A stretch of DNA of 59,452 nucleotides from Pseudomonadota bacterium (GCA_021795395.1 JAJYPN010000013.1:3435-62886), one strand, 5' to 3'; counted from the first letter of the stretch, positions 8,864 to 20,075 are shown. A program made the numbers and translations. The notes: a model not told the origin generated them from the letters alone.

Positions 8864-9160
8864 CTGCCCGATCATTTCCGATAAGCAAGCAGCAATGATC
8901 AGACTCTGAACCATATCAAATATTTTTTCAATTACCTTGTTGTGTTTGCTTCGACGCTGCTCTCGCAAACAGCCGATTACCAGGCTCTCGCCCGGTTCCA
9001 CCTGAAAAATCCATCGCACCTGATTCGGACGTTACCCATGTTACAGAAAATATGTGCGCATTCGTACTGTCGTGTTCTGATTCCAATGTTCTCATAACAA
9101 GGTATGCCTGCTTTGTACACTGTATCCCTACGTATCGAATCTTTTACAGAGGAGTCTGTC
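8864..9160. other. Intergenic stretch with no convincing gene
   Basis: About 300 bp separate the efflux operon from the first DUF4142 gene. A minus-strand frame of 78 codons (8783-9019) lacks a recognisable domain. The only clear element is the Shine-Dalgarno GAGGAG at 9150-9155 for the next gene. Confidence 0.5.
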
Positions 9161-9778
9161 ATGAATAAAATCATCCGGTTGATCGTCGCAGTGTTATGCT
9201 CGTTTGCCACAGCGGAGACATTTGCCGAGTATGGACCGCTTAATGACGCCCAAATCGCCGATATCACCGTCACTGCAACCACCGTCGCTATCAATAGAGG
9301 GAAGCTCGCCGACAAGAAATCCCATAACAGAGAAGTTCGAGCATTCGCCAGGGAAATGGTGGACAATCATACGCAGCTCAATAATCAGGTAAGCGCACTC
9401 GTCAAAAAGCTTCATCTCGATTCTGGCGGCAACGATCTCAGCGTGAGCCTGAAAAAAAATGACGAAGAAAGCTTGCATAAACTCCAAGCCCTGAATGATA
9501 AAGCGTTCGACCGTGCATACGTCGACAACGAAGTCGCATTTCATAAAACCATACTCAACAATCTGGATAACACTTTGATCCCAAACGCAAAAAATGCGGA
9601 ACTCAAACATATGCTGCGTAAAATGCGAGCGCAAACCGAAGAACATTTAGAGGCCTTCTCTTCTTTGAGGGTTTGGCTTTCCGCTCTTGACAACCATGCA
9701 TCTCGAGGAACGGCTCGAGGATCAAAACGTATTCAGACCAGAGTAGACAGCAGCGTTTCCCCAATCCCGGTTGCCTGA
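9161..9778 (+). CDS. DUF4142 exported protein, copy 1 (aberrant C-terminus)
   Basis: About 205 residues with a signal peptide (MNKIIRLIVAVLCSFATAETFA) followed by the DUF4142 ferritin-like helical domain: LNDAQIADITVTATTVAINRGKLADKK, AREMVDNHTQLNNQ and AYVDNEVAFHKTILNNLDNTLIPNAKN. It is paralogous to the next gene, with about the same length and order to EEHLEAF. After that point the neighbour stops within about 12 residues, while this copy continues for about 40 residues of unrelated, low-complexity sequence (SRGTARGSKRIQTRV). GAGGAG precedes ATG 9161. The function of DUF4142 proteins is not well established; they are periplasmic and often linked to stress. Confidence 0.82.
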   Translation: MNKIIRLIVAVLCSFATAETFAEYGPLNDAQIADITVTATTVAINRGKLADKKSHNREVRAFAREMVDNHTQLNNQVSALVKKLHLDSGGNDLSVSLKKNDEESLHKLQALNDKAFDRAYVDNEVAFHKTILNNLDNTLIPNAKNAELKHMLRKMRAQTEEHLEAFSSLRVWLSALDNHASRGTARGSKRIQTRVDSSVSPIPVA

Positions 9779-9895
9779 ATTAGGCAATAGCATCGATCAG
9801 GTTGATGATGCAATGCATCCCAGAGCTGATGCTTTTATTAAGCCATACGCGAACAACTTCGTTCAATCATTGATTCATACTCCAAAGGAACCGCC

Positions 9896-10420
9896 ATGAA
9901 TAAAGTCTCCCGTTTGATCTTCGTCGTATTATGCTCGATTGCCACAGCGACTGCATTTGCCGAATCCGGTCCGCTCAACGACGCTCAGATTGCCGACGTC
10001 GCCGCCACCGCCAACACTGTCGATATCGATGGCGGAAAACTGGCGGAAAAGAAATCGCACAACAAGAAGGTTCAGGCTTTTGCCAAGGAAATGGTAACCG
10101 ATCATTCCCGGCTTAATAAACAGGCAAGCGCTCTCGCCAAAAAAATACATCTCACTCCGGAATCCAGCGACTTGAGCGAGAGCTTGAAAAAGGATGGCGA
10201 AACCAATATGGACAAGCTCGAGAAGCTGACAGGCAAAGCCTTCGACACGGCGTACGTCGACAACGAAGTCACGATGCATCAGACCGTTCTCGATACCCTG
10301 GACAAGACGTTGATACCCGAGGCAAAAAATCCTGAACTCAAGCGCATGCTGCTTAAGGTACGGCCGATAATCGAAGAGCATCTCCAACATGCGAAACGCC
10401 TGCAGGCTATGCTGCAATAA
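9896..10420 (+). CDS. DUF4142 exported protein, copy 2
   Basis: Protein of 174 residues with a signal peptide (MNKVSRLIFVVLCSIATATAFA) and a complete DUF4142 domain: DAQIADVAATANTVDIDGGKLAEKK, AKEMVTDHSRLNKQ, AYVDNEVTMHQTVLDTLDKTLIPEAKN and a conserved end REEHLQHAKRLQ-like. It matches family length, unlike copy 1. The two copies, 117 bp apart, share the same signal-peptide start and look like a tandem duplication. Predicted periplasmic helical bundle; molecular role unknown. A strong terminator follows at 10447. Confidence 0.87.
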   Translation: MNKVSRLIFVVLCSIATATAFAESGPLNDAQIADVAATANTVDIDGGKLAEKKSHNKKVQAFAKEMVTDHSRLNKQASALAKKIHLTPESSDLSESLKKDGETNMDKLEKLTGKAFDTAYVDNEVTMHQTVLDTLDKTLIPEAKNPELKRMLLKVRPIIEEHLQHAKRLQAMLQ

Positions 10421-10446
10421 ACCGGCTTGAACGTTGCTCCATGCCA

Positions 10447-10476
10447 ATGCCAGCGGCTTCATCCGCTGGCATTTTT
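10447..10476 (+). terminator. Strong intrinsic terminator after the DUF4142 genes
   Basis: ATGCCAGCGG and CCGCTGGCAT form a perfect 10-bp stem with a 6-nt loop (CTTCAT), followed by TTTTT. It closes the DUF4142 unit before the convergent smc gene. Confidence 0.9.
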
Positions 10477-10531
10477 ACAGCAGGCTGTCCGGGAAAACGG
10501 CGATACGGAATCAAACGCTCAGATCGAATCA

Positions 10532-13500
10532 TCAAGCCAGAACAGTTCTATCCGTTTCTGCAAATCGGCTTGCCTGCTCGAGATCGACCGACACCGTACT
10601 CGAAATGCCCGACTCCTGCATGGTCACGCCTATCAGCTGTCCGGCAGCTTCCATCGTGATGCGATTATGCGTGATGAAAATGAACTGAACCTGATCCGAC
10701 ATGTGTTTGACCAGTCGTATGTATCGTTCGGTATTGCTGTCGTCCAGTGGCGCATCGACTTCGTCGAGTATGCAAAACGGCGCGGGATTGAGCTTGAACA
10801 GCGCAAACACCAGCGACAGTGCGGTAAGCGCTTTTTCGCCCCCCGACAGCAAATGGATGGAGCTGTTCCTTTTACCCGGCGGTTGTGCGAATACCTGGAC
10901 TCCGGCGTCCAGCCATTCTTCGCCGGTAAGGCTTAGTTGAGCCATACCGCCGTGGAATAGTGTAGTAAATAATTCCGACATCGCCTGGTTCACGGCGTCG
11001 AAAGTGACCTTGAACAGATCGCGGGTTTCATTGTCTATCGTCGTCATGACTTCGAGCAATGTGCTTATTGCGTGTTGCAGATCTTCAGCCTGAGCCTGCA
11101 GATAAACGGACCGTTCCAGCGATTGCTCCAGTTCTCCGACCGCCGCCAGATTGACTGCGCCCAGCGTAGCGACAGCATTCGACAAGCGCTCGATTTCCTG
11201 CGGCAGCCCAGTAATTCTGGCGCCTGCGGCCACTCGATCGGATAACGCAAGCGGATCGGCATTCAGCGATAATAATTGGTCATCGCATTGCTGTTTCAGC
11301 AAATCAGCTTCCATGCGTTTTAAACGAGCGCTTTCCAACTGGTCGCGCAAAGGTAGCAACGATTGTTCAAGTTTCATGCGCGTTTCTTCCTGTTTGCGCA
11401 AGGTAGCGCCGGCCTCGTCCGCAAGCTGTCGGGTGTCTGCCAGTATGCGTTCGGCCTGCTGTCGCCGTTCGATCGCCAGCATAAGTTCTGCGCCATGGGT
11501 TTTGTCGGTCAAACCGGCAAGCTCTTCAAACAGAGCCGCATGCTGTTGGGACAAATCATTCAGCTTTTCTTCCGATTCCTTAATACTTCTATCTATATCC
11601 ATGATTTTTGAAGATTCCATTTCAATGGAAAAATTCATTTCCTGGCGTTTTCGCTCCAACATGCGATGCTGTTCGCGATGCCGATTGACGTCGTTTTCCA
11701 GCACCTGCCTTTCCTGGCGAATTTGTTCGAGATCGGGTTTCATTTGTGCAATGATTTTCTGCGACTGCTGAAATTCCATTTCCGCAGTCCGCAACTCGAT
11801 CTGTTCGCTATCGATCAAACCGGCGATTTCGGCTAATTCCGCCGCAATCTGTACACGACGATGCATCAAGCGTTGCCGAGTTTGCAGCAGGGTCGTTTTT
11901 TGCATCTGATATTGATGTATCAATTGCTGAGTCTGGCTATGGCGGCTACGCAAATCATGCAAATCCTGTTCGAGTACGCCGATAGCAGCTTCCGTACTGG
12001 ACAGGCTTTCCGTCGCAGCAGCTTTTTGTGAGGCGGTTTGCACCAGCCATGCGGTCAAGGCTTCGATATCCTTTTGCCGCACCAATATGCCTGCTGCTGC
12101 AGTGGCGGTTTTGGCGTAATCACGGCTGTAACGGGTAAAAACATAGCCTTCCCGAATAAATAATTTCCCTCCGGGCGGAAGCGTCGAGCGGGCAATTTCA
12201 GCCTGCGCAACACTGTCGGCGATATAACAATATTGCAGCCATTCCTGCAGCGCAGCGCCACCCCCGGATTTTATGGCGATCTTATCCAGCAGTCGCGGCA
12301 ATTCCGAGTATCCAAGCTCGGTAGCCGCGACCGCGATATCGACAAATTCGGCGCCACTCGCCGTCAAGTCCTTATCGCCCAATATGTCGGATTCGGCAAC
12401 CAATGCCTGTAAATGGCCGATCAAAGCGGTTTCTACCGCTTTTTCCCAGCCGGGCTCGACCTCGATCCGCTGCCAGAAACGGGGCAGATCATCGAGCTTA
12501 TGTTGCTTGAGCCACGCATCTGAGCCGGCCTCGACAGTCATTTGCCGTTGTACTTTCGTCAGCGCCGCCTGTTCGCCCTCGGCCTGGTGGATGATCTGAT
12601 TGAGCCTTTCAAGTTCGGCTCGTTGCCGCCGCCGGCCGTCACCCAGATCGCGCAACCGTTCCTGGGCTGCGGCAATATCTGTATTGATATCGTTCAACAA
12701 AGCGACCGCCTCGGTCAATTTTCGTTCGTATTCCTGAAATTCGGCCGGATCCTCGATTGCCATGCCATCCGCTTCGCGTTGCAGTCGAATCTGCCTGTCG
12801 GCCAATTGCTGCAAGGCTTTGGTTACGTGACGCCGTTTGGTCGCACCGAGTTCGCCGGACTGTTCGGCCTGGAGCAAGTCACGTTGACGCTCGGCCGATT
12901 TCCGGCGTATTTCCTGCGCGCTGCTTTCAGCCTGTTTTAGCTTGGCAGCGAGGTTCGTCAGCAACCGTGCGCTTTCATCCAGCTCGATACGAAGAGCCTG
13001 CGAGCGTTGTTCGCGCTGAGACAGATCGGACCGATACGAAGCGATCTGCTGTACGATGACATGTCGCTGCCGTTCGATCTGCTCGGTTTGCGCCTGCAAG
13101 CGTTTACGCGTCTCGGCAAGGTGACGTACGGTTTGTTCCAGCTTCGAGACTTCCGCTCCCGCCGCATAAAATTCACCTTGCGCGGCGTTTAATTGCGCGC
13201 CGGCATCGGCTAGCGCGTCGCGCGCGGTAACGATTGCGTATTCGACGGCGCGCAATTCGTCGCCTATCGCTTCCTGTTGCCGGCCGATATGCGCGATCTG
13301 TTCGTCCAGCTTATGGCATTTAGCGAACGCATCGCGTTGTTTAACGAACCAGGATAATTGCTGCGCCGAATTCAGTTCGTCCTGCAAGAGCAGGTACTGC
13401 CGGGCGATTTCCGCCTGATCGCGCAAACGCGTTATCTGTTGGTCGAGAACCTGGCGGATATCGTCCAGTCGCGCCAGGTTGTCGCGCGTACTATTGAGCC

Positions 13501-14059
13501 GCGTTTCCGTTTCGCGACGCCGTTCCTTGTATTTGGAAATACCCGCCGCCTCTTCGAGAAAACCGCGCAGTTCTTCGGGCCGCGCTTCTATGATACGCGA
13601 TATCATGCCCTGCTCGATGATCGCATAAGGCGTTTTCGCCCCTAGCCCGGTACCCAGAAAAATATCCACCATATCGCGCCGGCGCACGACCGTATTGTTG
13701 ACATGGTAAACCGACTCCCCCTGACGGGTGAGTACGCGTTTGATCGAGATTTCCGCATACGCCGCCCAGGGTCCCGGTGCTTTGCCATCGCTGTTATCGA
13801 AACTGAGCTCCACCGACGCGCGTGCGACCGGCTTGCGTTTGGAAGAGCCGTTAAAAATCACATCGGTCATGCTGGCCCCGCGCAATTGCCGGGCTTGGGA
13901 TTCGCCCAGCACCCAGCGCACAGCATCGATAACATTGGATTTACCGCAGCCGTTAGGACCTACTATACCTACCATACGCGCGCTCAGCGGTATATGAGTG
14001 GGATCGACAAACGATTTGAATCCGGCAAGTTTAATGGCAGTCAGGTACAAAGCAGGCAC
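10532..14059 (-). CDS. smc: Chromosome segregation protein SMC
   Basis: Protein of 1175 residues with the full SMC architecture. The N-terminal ATPase lobe has Walker A GIVGPNGCGKSNVIDAVRW (residues 31-49). Two long coiled coils rich in Gln, Glu, Arg and Ala flank a hinge near residues 510-640 (AWLKQHKLDDLPRFWQRIEV onward). The C-terminal lobe has signature LLSGGEKALTALSLVFAL and Walker B FCILDEVDAPLDD, then the switch ITHNRITMEAA. It is the DNA-entrapping subunit of the condensin-like complex with ScpA and ScpB, which are not in this window. It diverges from the FGGY kinase, with 46 bp between the two starts. Confidence 0.96.
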   Translation of the reverse strand: MPALYLTAIKLAGFKSFVDPTHIPLSARMVGIVGPNGCGKSNVIDAVRWVLGESQARQLRGASMTDVIFNGSSKRKPVARASVELSFDNSDGKAPGPWAAYAEISIKRVLTRQGESVYHVNNTVVRRRDMVDIFLGTGLGAKTPYAIIEQGMISRIIEARPEELRGFLEEAAGISKYKERRRETETRLNSTRDNLARLDDIRQVLDQQITRLRDQAEIARQYLLLQDELNSAQQLSWFVKQRDAFAKCHKLDEQIAHIGRQQEAIGDELRAVEYAIVTARDALADAGAQLNAAQGEFYAAGAEVSKLEQTVRHLAETRKRLQAQTEQIERQRHVIVQQIASYRSDLSQREQRSQALRIELDESARLLTNLAAKLKQAESSAQEIRRKSAERQRDLLQAEQSGELGATKRRHVTKALQQLADRQIRLQREADGMAIEDPAEFQEYERKLTEAVALLNDINTDIAAAQERLRDLGDGRRRQRAELERLNQIIHQAEGEQAALTKVQRQMTVEAGSDAWLKQHKLDDLPRFWQRIEVEPGWEKAVETALIGHLQALVAESDILGDKDLTASGAEFVDIAVAATELGYSELPRLLDKIAIKSGGGAALQEWLQYCYIADSVAQAEIARSTLPPGGKLFIREGYVFTRYSRDYAKTATAAAGILVRQKDIEALTAWLVQTASQKAAATESLSSTEAAIGVLEQDLHDLRSRHSQTQQLIHQYQMQKTTLLQTRQRLMHRRVQIAAELAEIAGLIDSEQIELRTAEMEFQQSQKIIAQMKPDLEQIRQERQVLENDVNRHREQHRMLERKRQEMNFSIEMESSKIMDIDRSIKESEEKLNDLSQQHAALFEELAGLTDKTHGAELMLAIERRQQAERILADTRQLADEAGATLRKQEETRMKLEQSLLPLRDQLESARLKRMEADLLKQQCDDQLLSLNADPLALSDRVAAGARITGLPQEIERLSNAVATLGAVNLAAVGELEQSLERSVYLQAQAEDLQHAISTLLEVMTTIDNETRDLFKVTFDAVNQAMSELFTTLFHGGMAQLSLTGEEWLDAGVQVFAQPPGKRNSSIHLLSGGEKALTALSLVFALFKLNPAPFCILDEVDAPLDDSNTERYIRLVKHMSDQVQFIFITHNRITMEAAGQLIGVTMQESGISSTVSVDLEQASRFAETDRTVLA

Positions 14060-14105
14060 TATTCACGTTAAACTATCAACATTGCCATTCTATCTTAAAA
14101 TCTTC

Positions 14106-15329
14106 ATGTATTACCTCGGACTGGATTTCGGCACCTCCGGCGCTCGCGCCGCGATAATCGATAGCGCACGGACTGAAGTGTGGTCCGGGAGTTTCGCCTA
14201 CCCCTCACCCGAGAACCAAACTCCAGCAGTGTGGGATACCGCCCTGCTGGAACTGCTGGGACGTATCCCCGCCACCCTGAAACCGGAATTGCAGGCTATC
14301 GCCATCGACGGCACTTCAGGGACGGTATTGCTGAGCGATATCGACGGCCGGGCGCTCGGTCCCGTCCTGCTCTATCGTCATCCGCTGGCAGCCGACCCGG
14401 CCGCAAAACTGCATTGGCTGAAACACCATTGCGGCCACGGAAAACCTGCGCATCTGCTGCATCAGGTCGATTATCTCAATGCCAGGTTGAGCGGCATCGT
14501 CGGCATCAGCGATTATCATAACGCGTTGAAGAGCGGATACGACGTGCGCGAGATGGCTTGGCGCAAGGGCATCTATTCTGTCGACGAGATGGCGCTGTTG
14601 CCGCGTATCGTCGCACCGGGAACGCCGTTGGGAAATCTGCAGCGCGGCTTTTCCCGCCGTTACGCCATCAATCCCCGTTGTCTGGTATGCAGCGGAACCA
14701 CCGACAGCATCGCCGCTTTCCTGGCAGCAGATACGGTTACGCCTGGTGACGCCGTCACTTCGCTGGGCAGTACGCTGGCGGTGAAGCTGTTATCGACAAC
14801 CTATGTCGAAGCGCCTGAACTCGGCGTTTATAGCCACAAATACGGCGATCTGTGGCTGACCGGCGGCGCTTCCAATAGTGGCGGAGCGGTATTGCGGCAT
14901 TATTTCAGCGAAACGGAACTCGTCGAATACAGCAAATTGATCGATCCCGAAACCGATACGGGACTGGATTATTATCCGCTGTTGCGACCCGGTGAACGGT
15001 TCCCGGTTAATGACCCCGAATTCTTGCCGCGGATGGAACCGCGCCCGGAAAACAAGGTACTGTGGCTGCAAGGCTTATTGGAAGGAATGGCGGAAATCGA
15101 GCGACAGGCCTATGCCAGACTGGTCGAGCTCGGCGCGACTACGCTGAAAACGGTGCTGACCTCGGGAGGCGGCAGCAAAAATCGGGTATGGCAAATCTTG
15201 CGCCAACGCCGGCTGGGAGTACCGGTTGCGCCAGCCATCCATACCGATGCCGCTTACGGTGCGGCATTGCTTGCATCGCGGCATTCCCCCGAACGATTGG
15301 CGCCACCTGCAGCCTCGCAAGGCGGTTGA
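14106..15329 (+). CDS. FGGY-family carbohydrate kinase (possibly D-ribulokinase type)
   Basis: About 407 residues, shorter than xylulokinase or glycerol kinase (about 490-500). The N-terminal phosphate-binding motif YYLGLDFGTSGARAAIIDS and IAIDGTSGTVLLSD are clear. The C-terminal domain has SLGSTLAVKLLS, then a GGxSNSGGAV motif and TSGGGSKNRVWQILRQRR for nucleotide binding. The size and motifs resemble the plant/cyanobacterial D-ribulokinase-like branch; substrate is inferred and not certain. ATG 14106 is chosen because the conserved domain begins there; no clear Shine-Dalgarno is visible. Confidence 0.8.
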   Translation: MYYLGLDFGTSGARAAIIDSARTEVWSGSFAYPSPENQTPAVWDTALLELLGRIPATLKPELQAIAIDGTSGTVLLSDIDGRALGPVLLYRHPLAADPAAKLHWLKHHCGHGKPAHLLHQVDYLNARLSGIVGISDYHNALKSGYDVREMAWRKGIYSVDEMALLPRIVAPGTPLGNLQRGFSRRYAINPRCLVCSGTTDSIAAFLAADTVTPGDAVTSLGSTLAVKLLSTTYVEAPELGVYSHKYGDLWLTGGASNSGGAVLRHYFSETELVEYSKLIDPETDTGLDYYPLLRPGERFPVNDPEFLPRMEPRPENKVLWLQGLLEGMAEIERQAYARLVELGATTLKTVLTSGGGSKNRVWQILRQRRLGVPVAPAIHTDAAYGAALLASRHSPERLAPPAASQGG

Positions 15330-15522
15330 CGAGCGGAGACAACCCTATTCGATTGGTAATTATTCGACAAAAAATCGGCTACGGGATAGTGTGTTGCCGA
15401 AGCAATGGGTTAGAATTGTCTTACTATCAGGATTTTATGATTTTTGTAAACAGCGACAAGATTCCGTCAGGTTTGAGCGATTATGCGTCGATTTTTATTT
15501 GTGATAACAGGTAAAGGCAATC

Positions 15523-16086
15523 ATGGGATATTTTTCTAAAATTTACGGCCTTTTTAACAAAAGCGCCTCGGGCCAAGCTTTCCAGAGCCCCGAACATGTA
15601 CATCTCAATCAATTGGAACGGCGCGGTTCGATGCGGCTCGATGCCCGCAAGGGAACGAATGCGCTGATCGTCGACGATTCGCCGACCATCGTGTTCGCCC
15701 TCAAAAAGATGCTGGAATCGTCCGGATACAATACGCTGCAGGCGCTGAATGCAGAACAGGGCATCGAACTGGCTCGCGCCGAGCACCCCGACATCATATT
15801 CCTCGATATCGTATTGCCCGGCATGAACGGGTTTACCGCTCTGCGCCTATTGCGCCGCGATCCTGTTACGCAACCGATACCCATAATCATGATGAGCAGC
15901 AACGAGCAGGCTACAGAACAGTTTTTCGGTAGCCGCATCGGTGCCGACGATTTCATGAAAAAACCGTTTTCGCGCCTGGAAGTGTTTGCGCGCATCGAAC
16001 GTCTGCTGGGCGAGGACCTGCTGCCCCATCGCAGCGGCTGGGACATGCAGACCGCTGTTGCCGGCAGGGCTGATGTGACCGGATAA
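15523..16086 (+). CDS. Orphan response regulator, PilG/PilH-like receiver with N-terminal extension
   Basis: Protein of 187 residues. A CheY-like receiver occupies about residues 45-165: NALIVDDSPTIVFALKKML carries the acidic pair, DIIFLDIVLPGMNGF the phospho-acceptor Asp, IIMMSSNEQ the Thr/Ser switch and DDFMKKPFSRLE the conserved Lys. No DNA-binding output domain follows. The first 45 residues (MGYFSKIYGLFNKSASGQAF...) are not part of the receiver. Stand-alone receivers of this kind often act in twitching motility or chemotaxis-like pathways. No kinase gene is nearby. AGGTAAAGG precedes the start. Confidence 0.83.
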   Translation: MGYFSKIYGLFNKSASGQAFQSPEHVHLNQLERRGSMRLDARKGTNALIVDDSPTIVFALKKMLESSGYNTLQALNAEQGIELARAEHPDIIFLDIVLPGMNGFTALRLLRRDPVTQPIPIIMMSSNEQATEQFFGSRIGADDFMKKPFSRLEVFARIERLLGEDLLPHRSGWDMQTAVAGRADVTG

Positions 16087-16149
16087 CGCGCCCCCCATGT
16101 TATTGATATCCGCCCGTGACGCGGCGCGGATAGGCTTGTCGACCCAAAA

Positions 16150-17844
16150 ATGACTCATAAAATGCCCGATACCGAAAAAACCGCTCCGTCCAATTTCATC
16201 CGCGCCATCATTGAAGACGATCTTGCCAGCCACAAATGGTCCGGTCGCATGGCCACGCGCTTTCCGCCCGAACCGAATGGCTATCTGCATTACGGGCACG
16301 CCAAATCGATCTGCCTGAATTTCGGCCTGGCTCGCGATTACGGTGGCATCTGTCATTTGCGTTTCGACGATACCAACCCGGAGAAAGAGGAACAGGAATA
16401 CGTCGACGCGATCATCGATGCCGTGCGCTGGCTGGGTTTCGACTGGCATGAGCATTTATACTTCGCTTCGGATTATTTCGACCGGCTCTATGAGTTTGCC
16501 AAGTATCTGATCGCCCATGGCTGGGCGTACGTCGACAGCCAGACCGCCGACGAAATGCGGGAACGGCGCGGCAGCCATATCGAACCCGGCGAAGACAGCC
16601 CATACCGCAATCGCAGCGTCGACGAAAATCTCGACTTGTTCCGGCGCATGAAAGCCGGAGAATTCGCCGACGGGGTACACGTACTGCGCGCCCGGATCGA
16701 TATGGCCTCGCCCAATTTCAATCTGCGCGATCCGGTCATTTACCGAATCCGGCACGCCGAGCATCACCGTACCGGCAATAAATGGTGCATTTATCCGCTA
16801 TACGACTACACGCATTGCATCTCCGATGCGCTGGAACGGATTAGCCATTCCATCTGTACGCTGGAATTCGAGGATCACCGTCCACTGTACGACTGGATAC
16901 TGGACCGCCTGCAACCGGTCATCGGCTGGCACCCGCAGCAGATCGAATTTGCACGGCTCAATCTGACCTACGTCGTACTTTCCAAACGCAAACTGATCGG
17001 TCTTGTCGAACAGGGATACGTCGACGGCTGGGACGACCCACGCTTGCCGACGCTGATCGGCGCGCGCCGACGCGGTTATACCGCTGCCGGTTTCAGGCTG
17101 TTTACCGATCGCATCGGTGTCGCCAAAGCCGATTCATGGATCGACATGAGCGTGCTGGAAGAATGCATGCGCGAAGACCTGAATCTGGTCGCGGAACGCA
17201 GGATTGCGGTATTGAATCCGGTACGGCTCATTATCGACAATTATCCCGCCGATCGGGACGAACTCTGTCACGCCCCCAACCATCCGCTCAAACACGAGCT
17301 CGGCACACGCGATGTCGTGCTCACGCGCGAATTGTGGATAGAACGCGACGATTACATGGAATCTCCGAGCAAAGGCTACTTCCGCCTCTTTCCCGGCAAC
17401 CGGGTACGCCTGCGCTATGCCTACGTCGTCGAATGCACCGGCGCCGAATACGACGAACATGGCGGGTTGATCGCGGTTCACTGCAACTATTTGCCCGACA
17501 CCAAATCCGGCACGCCGGGATCGGACAGTGTCAAGGCCAAAGGCAATATTCACTGGCTGTCGACGACCCATGCCGCCGACGCCGAAGTGCGACTGTACGA
17601 CCGCTTATTCAATGTTCCTCATCCCGGTGCCGACGGCAGGGATTACCTGCTCGACCTGAATCCCGATTCGCGGCAGATCATCAGCGCCCGTATCGAGCCC
17701 GCCTTGATGCAGGCAGCAGCAGAACAGAACTTCCAGTTCGAACGCCACGGCTATTTCGTCGCCGACCGCGTCGACAGCCGGCCTGACAAGCCGGTCTTCA
17801 ACCGGACGGTAGGACTGAAGGATACGTGGGTGAAGTCGGCTTGA
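16150..17844 (+). CDS. glnS: Glutamine--tRNA ligase
   Basis: Class I aminoacyl-tRNA synthetase of 564 residues charging tRNA-Gln. Evidence: PPEPNGYLHYGHAKSICLNF holds the HIGH-type motif (HYGH, 47-50); FDDTNPEKEEQEYVDAI and WCIYPLYDYTHCISDALE are GlxRS blocks; YVVLSKRKLIGLV is the KMSKS-type loop; the C-terminal anticodon-binding beta barrels include a GNRVRLRYAYVVECTGAEYDEHG segment. Length matches bacterial GlnS. A second Met lies four codons in (16162) and could be the true start. Having GlnS is consistent with beta- and gammaproteobacteria. Confidence 0.96.
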   Translation: MTHKMPDTEKTAPSNFIRAIIEDDLASHKWSGRMATRFPPEPNGYLHYGHAKSICLNFGLARDYGGICHLRFDDTNPEKEEQEYVDAIIDAVRWLGFDWHEHLYFASDYFDRLYEFAKYLIAHGWAYVDSQTADEMRERRGSHIEPGEDSPYRNRSVDENLDLFRRMKAGEFADGVHVLRARIDMASPNFNLRDPVIYRIRHAEHHRTGNKWCIYPLYDYTHCISDALERISHSICTLEFEDHRPLYDWILDRLQPVIGWHPQQIEFARLNLTYVVLSKRKLIGLVEQGYVDGWDDPRLPTLIGARRRGYTAAGFRLFTDRIGVAKADSWIDMSVLEECMREDLNLVAERRIAVLNPVRLIIDNYPADRDELCHAPNHPLKHELGTRDVVLTRELWIERDDYMESPSKGYFRLFPGNRVRLRYAYVVECTGAEYDEHGGLIAVHCNYLPDTKSGTPGSDSVKAKGNIHWLSTTHAADAEVRLYDRLFNVPHPGADGRDYLLDLNPDSRQIISARIEPALMQAAAEQNFQFERHGYFVADRVDSRPDKPVFNRTVGLKDTWVKSA

Positions 17845-17855
17845 CCGATTAATCC

Positions 17856-19532
<1,677 letters not shown>

Positions 19533-19547
19533 TTATAATAAAACACT

Positions 19548-19970
19548 TCAGATTCGCTCGGGCAATACTTCACAGCCATCGGGGCCGCAACGCCGATGCG
19601 CCGGGGCAAGGATGTCCCAAACGGAAACAGCGGCCATCATTCCCAACCCGACATAAAGCAAGCCTGCCGTCCAGCTGTGCCCGCGCAACAGCAAGGTATC
19701 TGCCAGGACGATGGCGGGCCCGGTGATTCCCAGCAGCGTGCGATGCCATTGCCGATGAGCGAACCATCCCCAGACGTTGGCCGCCAGCGCCAACGCCGCA
19801 AACAGCGGCAACAGCGTCGAAACCAGAAAATGCTCGTACCGACTCAGGAATCCGAGACCGACAACAGCGCCAAGACTGGCGAAAGCCGGAAAGCAGGAAG
19901 CGCAGCCCATTACCGACACGATGCTGCCCAGAACTCCCGCCTTATCGGCAAAACGCGCAAAAAATGCCAT
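19548..19970 (-). CDS. merC: Mercury transport protein MerC
   Basis: About 140 residues with four predicted transmembrane helices. The first helix carries the MerC Hg-binding motif VMGCASCFPAFASLG, and a second Cys pair lies near the C-terminus (RRCGPDGCEVLPERI). It moves Hg(II) across the inner membrane to MerA. ATG 19970 has AAGGAG at about 7 bp; an upstream in-frame start would add 14 polar residues. No MerT or MerP is present, so MerC appears to be the only uptake route at this locus. Confidence 0.9.
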   Translation of the reverse strand: MAFFARFADKAGVLGSIVSVMGCASCFPAFASLGAVVGLGFLSRYEHFLVSTLLPLFAALALAANVWGWFAHRQWHRTLLGITGPAIVLADTLLLRGHSWTAGLLYVGLGMMAAVSVWDILAPAHRRCGPDGCEVLPERI

Positions 19971-20004
19971 ATACTGCTCCTTTATCCCGATTTTATTTTT
20001 GGAC

Positions 20005-20022
20005 ACCGGCATCCTTGCCGGT
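20005..20022. other. Perfect hairpin in the merC 5' leader
   Basis: ACCGGCA and TGCCGGT pair over 7 bp with a 4-nt loop, between the mer -10 element and the merC start. No U-run follows on the mer strand, so it is not a terminator. It may stabilise or regulate the merCA message. Confidence 0.5.
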
Positions 20023-20039
20023 TGGTCACACCAAGAGTA

Positions 20040-20070
20040 AGCTTACTTCCGTAGCTGAGTACGAGGTCAA
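20040..20070 (-). promoter_or_regulatory. MerR-controlled promoter/operator of merCA
   Basis: On the minus strand TTGACC (-35, 20070-20065) is separated by 19 bp from TAAGCT (-10, 20045-20040). The overlong 19-bp spacer with a central dyad (CGTACTCAGCTACGG) is the hallmark of MerR-type promoters, which need Hg-MerR untwisting to be active. It closely resembles the Tn501 mer promoter. The merR gene starts just beyond on the other strand. Confidence 0.9.
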
Positions 20071-20075
20071 GCATA

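Noticed and set aside
8783-9019. Minus-strand frame of 78 codons after the efflux operon
   Set aside because: No recognisable motif, no good Shine-Dalgarno and unusual composition.
20005-20022. mer leader hairpin as an intrinsic terminator or attenuator
   Set aside because: No U-run follows in either direction.
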